DNA from: Isoetes taiwanensis
Lineage: Eukaryota; Streptophyta; Lycopodiopsida; Isoetales; Isoetaceae
DNA: 64,000 bases
Assembly (NCBI GenBank): GCA_021234155.1
Contig: JAJEKV010000041.1
Location: 426,835 to 490,834 of the forward strand
Direction: 5' to 3'
Position numbers and translations under genes: made by a program. Under the pieces are notes generated by a model, which saw nothing but the letters and a program-made list of their open reading frames with translations, did no database searches and was not told the origin of the DNA. The number at the start of each line of letters is the position of its first letter. The stretch's first letter is position 1. Below, one piece after another: positions 22,339-30,589 of this stretch.

Positions 22339-22838
22339 GACGACCATACGGGTATTCGCATCATACGAACATTATACTCGTATGTACAAAAGATGGTCGT
22401 CACACGGATGCAAAAGAGTAGTTGCACAAGACAGGGTTTGAAGTCGCAACCTTGCGAGTCATACACCCTTGCCAAGTGCGCTACCAATATATGTTGAAGA
22501 CATTCCCTCACGTCTTCCTCATATGTGGGACTATCTCTAGAAGGTTCTAGAATATTCTAGAACCTAAATGCATGCGCGACACTTGACGCGATCTCATCCA
22601 TTGGAGTGGCGCGATCCTGACCATTGGCTTAGATACACCTCCTTCTTGTCGAACCATTCCGGTTCAACACCAGTCTTGAGCCTTCTAGACATCTGTCTCG
22701 TGTTCCTGCTTGCCTTTGGGCCATTGTATTCTTGATTCCTATTCATATATCAGATTCTTTGCCAATCTTGGCATATTTCCTCCATATTTCTTGCGTATTC
22801 TCCACGCATTTTCCTTGTTTTCGCGTAGGTTCATGACA
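22336..22838 (+). repeat. Element C 3' LTR
   Basis: It begins TGTGACGACCATACGG, identical to the 41-nt remnant at 19496-19536, and ends CATGACA. It is 503 bp, preceded by a polypurine tract and followed by the target duplication AGTTG. Confidence 0.9.
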
Positions 22839-23037
22839 AGTTGATCCCTTGGAGTCTGAGCCCCGGGTAGTGCCTTGTCATGATGTTATTTCATGTTATT
22901 ATGGATGTATTATCTTTTTCGTGGTGATGATGAATGGGCCACCCTTCGTGGTGGTATATTATTTGCATGATGATTGTATGCTAACGTGTATGTATGCTTC
23001 CGCTATATAGGATTTCCCATAGAGGACCGTATGCAAG
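22839..23037 (+). repeat. LTR-A, left copy, distal part (incomplete)
   Basis: It matches 43054 to about 43242 of the right LTR up to CCATAGAGGAC. The last about 160 bp of the LTR, the primer-binding site and gag are missing, and sequence jumps to protease-proximal coding. Confidence 0.85.
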
Positions 23038-23084
23038 AATGCCCCTGCATCACACAGACAGTGCAGGCTGCCCTAGTAGATATG

Positions 23085-23800
23085 GATTGAGAAGACCCGG
23101 ATAATGCTACTGAGGATGACGCGCCTGACTATATAACAGGTGAGTCTCACATTTATGCTGCTATTGAAACAGATCAAGCCAACCACCAGTCCTCTGTCAT
23201 CTCGACGGTTGGTCAAGTAGATTGTAAACCCTTCGTCATTCTTATGGACACTGGTAGTACTCATAACTTTGCATCTCCTAGAATGGCGGAAGCTTTACAG
23301 ATCACCCCTTTGAGGTCTAAGCCACGTCCAGTTACGTTGGCAAGTGGGGCCATACGCCACACCCGTGGTCGCCGTATCAATTTGAATATTCAATTGCCAG
23401 GAGCACCTGTTGCTCTAGGAGCCGAGATAATGGATATTGGCCGATATGATCTCAGTGTGGGGATGGAATTCTTGGCCGCTGCCAAAGCCCACATTGATTG
23501 TGAGAAATGGGAGGTCACCTTCAATGCAACCAATGGAGCGAGTCACTATAGCAGGTAAGCTAGTTATTATGCAATGTATTTCATTACGCCAGTTGCATAG
23601 GGCTCTTAGGAAATCACAGATCACAGGCATGATTCGACTTGCTTCAGTGGAAGCTAAGTCCAAGCAGGATGAAACCTTGATGCTTTGCCTCCAGCAATCG
23701 CCGTGGTTCTTCGGGAATACCATGGTCTTTTTCCCGATGAAATCCATCGGCTACCGCCTTTCAGAAGGGTGGAATGTGAAATTACCCTGGAATCAAGCAG
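23085..23800 (+). pseudogene. Element A retropepsin and linker to RT
   Basis: An aspartic protease segment reads VILMDTGSTHNFASPRMAEA, the DTG active-site loop of Ty3-type retropepsins. RPVTLASGAI and DIGRYDLSVGMEFL, the second strand block, follow. The frame stops at 23558. Continuation in the next frame contains WFFGNTMVFFP and, after another shift, the conserved pre-RT peptide LPPFRRVECEIT. Similarity to LTR-B starts at 23801, so RT coding is cut here and resumes only at 38859. Confidence 0.8.
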
Positions 23801-24880
23801 TCTAAACATTATTTATTTTAGTCATAGAATCAGTAGGTTTAGCCTATTAAATTGCCCATAGCAGCCTTCTAGATCTCTAGATAGCAGACTCTAACTAAAG
23901 AACCTAACTCTATGATATAGATTAGATCTAGTTCTTTAGTTCTTCTATGATGTATATGGATGATGTATTTCTATGAACTCCTTGTATTGGGAAGGGGGGT
24001 AGAGACCTAAAGCTTGGTAGTGGATGCTCCTAGATTAGCCTCTCTAGCACACTATAGATTCGGCCTGTGTACAAGAACCACACCTGGTTGTGGGTGAAGG
24101 GGGCCAGACTGGCTAAGAAGGAGGTTCGTGTTCTGACTCTTGAACGATCCCTCTGGTGTGTAAGGTCTACGGGGTCATTGTGACTAGGTCTAATGGCTTG
24201 CCACTGAGTGAGGGCAAGGCATGGGCTCATTTGCACGCGTGAAGTGGTGTTTATGACTTTCCATTGGGTTCAATGAATAAGGGCAAAGGCCCTCTAGTCA
24301 GCTTGAGTCAGCATGTAGATCTCTGGAGGGAGTGATCCCTACCTGCCCCATAGGGGCTGGGGAGATGTAACCCAGCAGACTTAGCCCCTTTGGCTATGCA
24401 CCCGGCGGGCTACAGTCAGGTCCTCACACTTTTCAACCTACTTTGCAAAGTGTGCACGCAGGGGGCTATGGAGTGGACTACCCATTGCCATGTTCTTATG
24501 CCAGCCAAATCCATTGCCATGAATTAAATGCGCAATGAACTCCGAGACCCAAGCTTGTCACCAATCCCCATTAATCCGAGCCTTGGGTAGGATTCCCCAT
24601 GTGCATTGTCTTTGATCATTGTCTATTGCGAGATGTGATGTACCACCCTAGCGGTGGATATATGTATGTTGCTCTTATATAACGACATGTATGTTTACGC
24701 TTCCAGCCTAGGTAGGCCCCGAGGGAGGCGGGGTAAAATGACCCCTTCACTCTTCCCCTTTGGAACCGCCACTTGCGGTGCCATGTGGAGGGCCCCAGAC
24801 GCGGCATGGAGCTAGTATGGGGAGAACTCCTGTTTGTATACGGTTAAAATGCACCGTGATGCGCAGTAGGGGCGCCACGC
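23801..24880 (+). repeat. LTR-B, left copy, 5'-truncated
   Basis: It matches 35500-36567 of the complete LTR-B from TCTAAAC onward. It ends just before the primer-binding site; the usual terminal CACA reads CACGCG here. Confidence 0.85.
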
Positions 24881-24882
24881 GG

Positions 24883-24893
24883 TGGTATCGAGC
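24883..24893 (+). promoter_or_regulatory. Primer-binding site, element B copy 1
   Basis: TGGTATCGAGC matches the initiator-tRNA-Met primer site TGGTATCAGAGC with one base missing. The second copy (36569) has the full site. Confidence 0.8.
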
Positions 24894-25088
24894 AATGTTC
24901 TTGGCGACCAAGAGCAAAAGCGAATCCATGTTCCCATAGTACTAATTTGATAGGATCCTTAAACCTCGAAAAATGGGAAAATTTTTTCTCATTTTTGTAG
25001 GAGATGCTAAGCTAGTAACAAATAGAAATAAAATAATGAAAACATAAAAAGATTAAGAATTGGTGAGCCAACCTTCAAAAGTAGGGTG

Positions 25089-25151
25089 GTCTCACACGTC
25101 ACAGGGCCGGAAATGAGATTTTCATTTTCTGGCCGGGCAACGATGTGAGAC
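25089..25151. repeat. Imperfect palindrome P1
   Basis: Left arm GTCTCACACGTC and right arm ATGTGAGAC are inverted around GAAATGAGATTTTCATTTTC. It is a shorter, more diverged member of the family P1-P5. Confidence 0.8.
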
Positions 25152-25287
25152 ATTCAGCCTTAGACACACCAAAAAGTTGTAAATTACGATAAAAATAGCT
25201 TGATAATTCTAAATTAGAGCTAAGAATCGAGAGAATTAGCAAATTACATGTTTAAAAAGTGTTAAACTTAATAGTGGACCCCACCAT

Positions 25288-25354
25288 GTCTCACGCGTCG
25301 CGCCAGGACAGGAAATGAGTTTTTCATTTTCGGGCTGGGCACAACGTGTGAGAC
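25288..25354. repeat. Imperfect palindrome P2
   Basis: GTCTCACGCGTCGCGCC pairs with the complement of GGGC(G/A)CAACGTGTGAGAC, and the centre GGAAATGA/TCATTTTC is also inverted. It lies about 85 bp upstream of the TATA box of the H3-like gene. Confidence 0.85.
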
Positions 25355-25437
25355 CATGCTTAATTATGTGTTTTAGATGTTTTAGGCACCCCAAAAAAAA
25401 AAAAAGGTAGTTTAAAAGTTGACCTAAAATTGACCCC

Positions 25438-25445
25438 TATAAATA
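25438..25445 (+). promoter_or_regulatory. TATA box of the H3-like gene, copy 1
   Basis: CCCCTATAAATAGACC is a canonical plant TATA element. It is 109 bp before the ATG at 25547 and is repeated at 37829 in the second copy, with a related box at 27350 before the next gene. Confidence 0.6.
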
Positions 25446-25546
25446 GACCTAGCCCCCTCCCATTTCCGCGTTCTTTCCTTAGAAGTTTGCTCGTGTCCGC
25501 CAAGGCGATCTTCCGGCGCATAGCTCGGATCGGCGAACCGTCGAAC

Positions 25547-26816
25547 ATGGCTCGGACAAAACAGACTGCTAGGAAGCCTCGCCGAAGCGAATCCTCCAGC
25601 GCCAGCGGTCCTGGCCTCTTTCAGAGAGTCCTTCAAGAACGCCTTTTCCAAGAAGGCTAATCTTCTTTTCGCTTAAGATGCGTGGATCTGAGCCACCATA
25701 CGTAGATCATAGAGGACCTACCGCCAGACATCATGCATCAAATTCTCGAGGAGATCGCAGAGGAGGAGGGAAGGAGCGGGAGCAACGAACATTGCGGCAG
25801 GCCAACAAAATGAGGAGCAACTCCTGACCGAGACCCACCTGCAGGAGGAGCAAGGGAGGGAAGAGCAAATAAGCAGCCGACGCTTTAGCCCCGCTGTAAG
25901 AAGCAGATCTTGGCGCCGCTTCATCAGCAAGTATGAAGCCAAAGAGCCGGCCGAGAAGAGGACTAAGAATCGGGAAGACGATCCAACCACAAATTTACAT
26001 GGGGCGGGCCGAAGAAGAAAGGCCAAAGCCATCAAGGCGGGCGGCAGAAAAAGTCGCGTGGAAGGTTGGTAAGCGGCTTTACGGGTCCCGCTATCAACGC
26101 CCAGCCAACAGGCGAAAGCGCCCGCCTTCTACCGACGACTCGGACGAGGATTACGTCCCCAACACAGAGGGGGCGAGTTCTTCAAAACCCCCGCCCGTGG
26201 AGAAGGAAGTACCCGAGCAGGTGGCACCCGAGCAAGACCAGTCCGGGCAGGCGCCGAAGCCCCCACCTTTTCCGACGTGGGATAGGGTTAAAGCCCCGCG
26301 ACCACAACGGGAGGCATACGTGATAGACCCGGTCAAGGTCTATCAGAAGAAGATCAAGGAGCACAACGCTTACATGGCGAAGTGGGAGGCATACAATGCC
26401 TATTACCAGGAGCACAGGGTAAGAACAATCGAAGGCGGACATCCGACAAGAAGCCAGACCTTGAAGCCGCCGCCACCCAGGCCCAAGCCTCCCAGAGCAC
26501 CAGGGAAGAAGCGGACCAACAGGAAAAAGTTGGAGGACAGAGCCCTCAAGGAGATCCGGCACTTCCAGAAGAGTTACGGACTCTTGATCCCCCGGGCACC
26601 GTTCCAACGCTTGGTCCGTGAAGTCATGCAGGAGTACAACACGGACATGCGAGTGACCGATGAGATCTTCTTTGGCTGTCTAGAGGGGCAGAGAGGCGAA
26701 AATAGTGCAAAGATTTTGAAGATTCAACGGCTGCCACGATTGCACGCCGCGAGAGGGTCACCCTCATGAGGCAGGATATGTATCTTGCTAGGCACATCAA
26801 GGGAGAGCGCCCTTGA
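25547..26816 (+). CDS. Long-tailed histone H3-like protein carried by element B
   Basis: The ATG (GAACATGGCT, good plant context) starts [10 protein letters not shown], identical to the first ten residues of histone H3 including K4 and K9, then [12 protein letters not shown] long middle region follows with Glu-rich, Lys/Arg-rich, acidic ([12 protein letters not shown]) and Pro-rich parts. From 26536 there is an H3 histone fold: [10 protein letters not shown] (alpha-N), [15 protein letters not shown] (alpha-1) and NTDMR (loop 1). In another frame from about 26712 come [18 protein letters not shown] and KGERP, the H3 C-terminus. EIRHFQK, LLIP and RVTLMR resemble CENH3, whereas the loop-1 length and GERP end resemble ordinary H3. 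About two frame changes occur in 25650-25930 and again at 26690-26720, so it is broken as read. It may be pseudogenised, spliced or mis-sequenced. Confidence 0.75.
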
Positions 26817-27092
26817 AACCTTTTTGTAAATAATGAACATTTTTGTTAATATAAAGAATTTTTGTGTAAATAATGTGTCTGATCTAGCTTAATTAAGTTA
26901 AGTTAGAGAATTCTAGTTTTTATTTTGGTTAAATTGGAAGCTTTTGAGCAAATTGAGACCATGCCCAAAAATGCCCAAAACAACTCCAAATCGACCAAAA
27001 TAAAGAGCCAATTCTGCCTAACTCGGCGAGTTTAGTAGAATTACAGCCTTAGATCACCCAAATTGATCAAGTTTAGCCCATTTAGAGCCCAT

Positions 27093-27159
27093 GTCTCACA
27101 CGTCGCGCCAGGACAGAAAATGAACTTCTCATTATCGGTCTGGGCGCAACGTGTGAGAC
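27093..27159. repeat. Imperfect palindrome P3
   Basis: GTCTCACACGTCGCGCCAGG opposes CTGGGCGCAACGTGTGAGAC. It lies about 190 bp upstream of the TATA box of the 508-codon gene, the same relative place as P2 before the H3-like gene. Confidence 0.85.
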
Positions 27160-27349
27160 CTCGTGACATTTCTTCACCATGCCATACCTAAATGATCTCC
27201 AGTTTGTTGAAATAGATTCTTTAGTTGTTCTTAGCATGCCAAAACACTAAAAGTAGTCTTCAAACTTGCAATTGCACCTCCTTATAGTGTAGAATCACCC
27301 AATTCCAGCAAAATTTAGGTTGTCCAAAAATTAGGGTTTTCCCCTTTTC

Positions 27350-27357
27350 TATAAATA
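27350..27357 (+). promoter_or_regulatory. TATA box of the 508-codon gene
   Basis: TTCTATAAATAGGTCC lies 122 bp before the ATG at 27472. The leader after it (CAAGTTTGCTC ... AGGCGATCTTCC) resembles that of the H3-like gene (GAAGTTTGCTC ... AAGGCGATCTTCC). Confidence 0.6.
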
Positions 27358-27471
27358 GGTCCACCAATTCTCATTTAGCACCCTGCAAGTTTGCTCTCCA
27401 CTGCTTAGGCGATCTTCCAGCTCCCTGAGGCGCTTCAGCATCCGTTTGATACCCTCTTCTTCGCTAGATCA

Positions 27472-28998
27472 ATGGCCACTGCTGACTTCAGGCGATGGTA
27501 CAGCGCCTGTGCCCATGCTGCTGAGGCAGATGTCAATGACATCGTCCGAGTCTTTGAGAAGGAATTAGATGTGCAAGCCACTTTGAATGCAACCCCAGCA
27601 TATAGACAAGTCTTAGCAGAGTTCCAAGCTAGGGTAGGACCCTCCCTTGTCCAGGTCCCCCCTTGCATAGGCTATTTCGTCCCCCGCCCATCCCTTCAAG
27701 CAGCCTTGGGTGATGTCCCCAACATCGCCAAGTACTTAACCAACAAAGCGCAGAGGCTGCCAGACTACATGGTCCTGACAGCTAACAGGACCAAGTACTT
27801 CTCCTACACCGCTGCCTTAGCTATTTTCTTATCCCACCGCGCCGAAAACCCCATGGGGGCAACCTCTATCCCTCCGATGGAGGTGGACCCCATAGCAGTG
27901 CAAGCAGAAGAGCAGATGCTTTTGCAATATCAGCAAGAGCAGGAAGGAGGAGAGGAAGAAGAAGAGGAGTCGGACGACGATAAGTACACGGAGCTCGACT
28001 CAGAGGAGGAACGGCAACAAGCAGAACAGGAGCTGATCAACTTCGAGCAGAGTCGGCAGAACATCAGAGTTGCTCCCCCACTTGGGCTAGGCATCACAAG
28101 CCTAGCCCCTATCATCATCAACGGAGAGGAGTATCTACTCCTCAGCGACATCCAGAACCTCCCCGAATGCAGGGAGAGGGAGCTCCGGTTGGACGAACTG
28201 CTCCACCAACTGCGGCAGACCGACTTGGACGACTTCATCGTCCGGGGAGCCTCAGACTTTCCGCTTCAAGTCAGGGAAGCCGACACCTACACAGGGGAAG
28301 CGACTTCCGATATCCAGGCCTACAGCAGCATTAGGCAAATGATGGACGAGCGAGAGCTGCCAACGGAGGAGGAGTTCCTCGCCCTCCAGGAACAGATGGG
28401 GATCCGTGGGAAGACCACGAGCATCCTAATGCCCAGGCCTTCGACACCACCTCCAACAAGAGGAGCAGGAATCGACCTCAGACGAGTCGACGCCACAATT
28501 GAAGATTACCGGGAGCTGACTGAGATAGAGGTCGACGAATACGCCGGGCGGCACAGAGCTGGAGGCCAAACAAGTGGAGAATCATCCGGCCTTTGCAAAC
28601 GCATGAGATCCACGAGGTACTACTTGCCGCTGCTGCTAGATGGGAGAGTAGCGGTGATACACCGCAAGTTCAGCCCCAGAGGAGAGGAAGGAGTGTTCAT
28701 GCTGATTGCACTCTCAGGCTTCGGCAGGCATGCTCACATAGCGGCAAATGTCAACTATGCTGTCCTGGTCAAGAGAGCAATGGCACTTGACCTCTTCGAC
28801 TTCGCCATACCCCATCGACGTCAGGCGAGATTGGCGGTGACTTGCGGCCCTTACATCCGACCGCAGGGTGGAAGAGTTGGCAAGAGCCTTGCAGGGCGGC
28901 TCGTCAGCAAGCGTCATCAGGAACTTGGGTCATTCGGTAGGAACGGCCCAAGTTCCTCGAGGAGAACCCGTCTTACCGGCGATTTCAAGATTAGTTAG
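27472..28998 (+). CDS. 508-residue acidic-tract protein of element B, unknown function
   Basis: An uninterrupted 508-codon frame with a good plant start context (ATCAATGGCC). It begins MATADFRRWYSACAHAAEAD. Residues 158-188 form an acidic tract (GGEEEEEESDDDKYTELDSE), followed by a Gln/Glu-rich helix. The C-terminal third is basic and hydrophobic (LKRMRS-like and FGRHAHIAANVNYAVLVKR segments). I do not recognise a family: it has no zinc knuckle, protease, polymerase or integrase motifs. It lies between the H3-like gene and gag, with its own TATA box and AT-rich 3' end. It is the only long intact frame in element B. Acidic tracts are common in histone-binding proteins, so a chaperone-like role with the H3-like neighbour is a guess. 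Confidence 0.6.
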   Translation: MATADFRRWYSACAHAAEADVNDIVRVFEKELDVQATLNATPAYRQVLAEFQARVGPSLVQVPPCIGYFVPRPSLQAALGDVPNIAKYLTNKAQRLPDYMVLTANRTKYFSYTAALAIFLSHRAENPMGATSIPPMEVDPIAVQAEEQMLLQYQQEQEGGEEEEEESDDDKYTELDSEEERQQAEQELINFEQSRQNIRVAPPLGLGITSLAPIIINGEEYLLLSDIQNLPECRERELRLDELLHQLRQTDLDDFIVRGASDFPLQVREADTYTGEATSDIQAYSSIRQMMDERELPTEEEFLALQEQMGIRGKTTSILMPRPSTPPPTRGAGIDLRRVDATIEDYRELTEIEVDEYAGRHRAGGQTSGESSGLCKRMRSTRYYLPLLLDGRVAVIHRKFSPRGEEGVFMLIALSGFGRHAHIAANVNYAVLVKRAMALDLFDFAIPHRRQARLAVTCGPYIRPQGGRVGKSLAGRLVSKRHQELGSFGRNGPSSSRRTRLTGDFKIS

Positions 28999-29159
28999 AC
29001 TCTTGATCCCGGAGACTTTTGTACTAAAATATGATATAATATAAATATGATTTCTGTTGCACTTGAAATGTTTTGTTGATGTATTTTTGCCCCACAACTA
29101 TACCAACAAACATAAACAATGCAAGAGAACAAGGAAAACTAACCATATAGCCATGAATT

Positions 29160-30520
29160 ACTTGTGTATGCAGTTAGAGGCCTAGGCTCAGGGGAACGAC
29201 AACGCCAAGACCTTAGGGAAGAAACAGACCCGCCTGAGACCACCCCTAGCAAGGAACCTATTTGAAGAAATGGAACCCATGACCCCGGAGGAGGAGATAT
29301 CCCCAGATGAGGGCGGACCTTGAACAGATAAAGGCTCTATTAGCCGCACTGGCAGGAGCTTGGTTCGGTGGGCAATGCTCAATTGCCACAAGCATCAGCT
29401 CGGAAAACAGGAAGGGACAAGAAGAGGAGCAAGAGAAGGAGATCCCCAGCTGGATTCCTCAGACTCAAGCTTCAGAGACTCGGACTCAGGCTCAGGAAGA
29501 AGAAGAGCGCCCAGGACCAAGCGGATGGAAGGCAAAGGAACAATGCGAGGGAAGACAGAGGGATGCTACTGAGGGGGGCGACAAAGGGACACAAGAACCT
29601 CCGACTACGGAAGAAGGTGGACTCGCATTGGGAAATGTTTGGAAGGCGAGAAAGCTTCGAGCAATTCTCAAAGAGAACAGGTCGGGCATGGAGGCAGAGG
29701 GCTTGGCTCGATGAGATGGCGAATATGGCAACGCTATGGTATGAAGGATAAGGATAAAGGCAGGTGGCAACAGCCAACTTTGAAAAGGAAGCGCACGCGC
29801 ATATGGTGGAAGGGTATGCAAAGGCCCATGGCTTGGCGAGGGATGCTTGCGGGGTTCAAGAAGTTTGCTAAAGCCTTCAAAGCGCCATTCACGTCCCAAG
29901 AGAGCATAAGTCCAAAGATGATGCAACAATTTTATAGGTTTACACGAGGGAAACAAGTCAGTCCAGAAATATCTGAGGAGGAATTCATGAGGCTAAGGTT
30001 GTATGTGCCAAAGTTGGGAGAAAAAGCATGCGGTGGAAAGCTATATTGAAGGGTTTGAATGATGAGATTCATAAACCGGTAAGGGCAATAAACCCTAAGA
30101 CAGATGTCGAGGCGGAGTGCAAGGCTATAAGCTTGCAAAGGAACGGGACCTCAGTACCGGGCGGCGGCAGTATTTCGGGACAAAGGCAAAGCATCGGGGA
30201 GTTATAGCCCTAGAGCAACAAGTCGGGTCCAGCTAGAGGAAGCCCCATATGGTGGCAATCGAGGAAAGCAGCACGTGAAGAAGCGGGGTGTCCTTCAAGG
30301 ACAGCGGGAGGGTCAAACTACTCCAAAGCGTCACGATCCTTTTTGCGAGCTATGCCCAAAGAGAAGCGGCAGGAGTGTATAAGCGACTTTGCTTGGTGCT
30401 TCCAACCGGGCCATAGAACGGCCGAACTGCCCCCCTCGTCATGAGTGCGGCACTAGCGGAGTTGGGAGATTGGGACATCTGTCGGCGGCGGCGGGGAAGC
30501 CCGCGACTACATTGGGGTGA
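29160..30520 (+). pseudogene. Element B gag region
   Basis: Gag forms the particle core. Coding is spread over three frames. Acidic and Arg-rich parts lie at 29300-29700, then FAKAFKAPFTSQESISPKMM, FYRFTRGK and EEFMRLRLYVPKL, the Ty3 gag core peptide, up to 30049. Another frame continues with YIEGLNDEIHKPVRAINPK. A degraded zinc-knuckle region follows around 30340-30500 (scattered Cys/His such as HECGTSGVGRLGHLS). No intact frame remains. Confidence 0.65.
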
Positions 30521-30589
30521 GTGTCATATCTTTGCCACAATAGATCTGAGCAAAAGCGAGCGGTATAAAGTAATTTCCACGGTAGGGAA

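Larger units (their letters stand above)
19496..22838 (+). mobile_element. Ty3-type chromovirus C, nested in LTR-A
   Basis: The element starts TGTGACGACC at 19496 and ends TTCATGACA at 22838. AGTTG flanks it on both sides (19491-19495 and 22839-22843). The right LTR-A has the uninterrupted site GTCAGTTGATCC (AGTTG at 43054-43058). Only the first 41 nt of its left LTR remain, joined directly to RT coding, so most of the LTR, gag, protease and the RT N-terminus were deleted. Confidence 0.9.
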
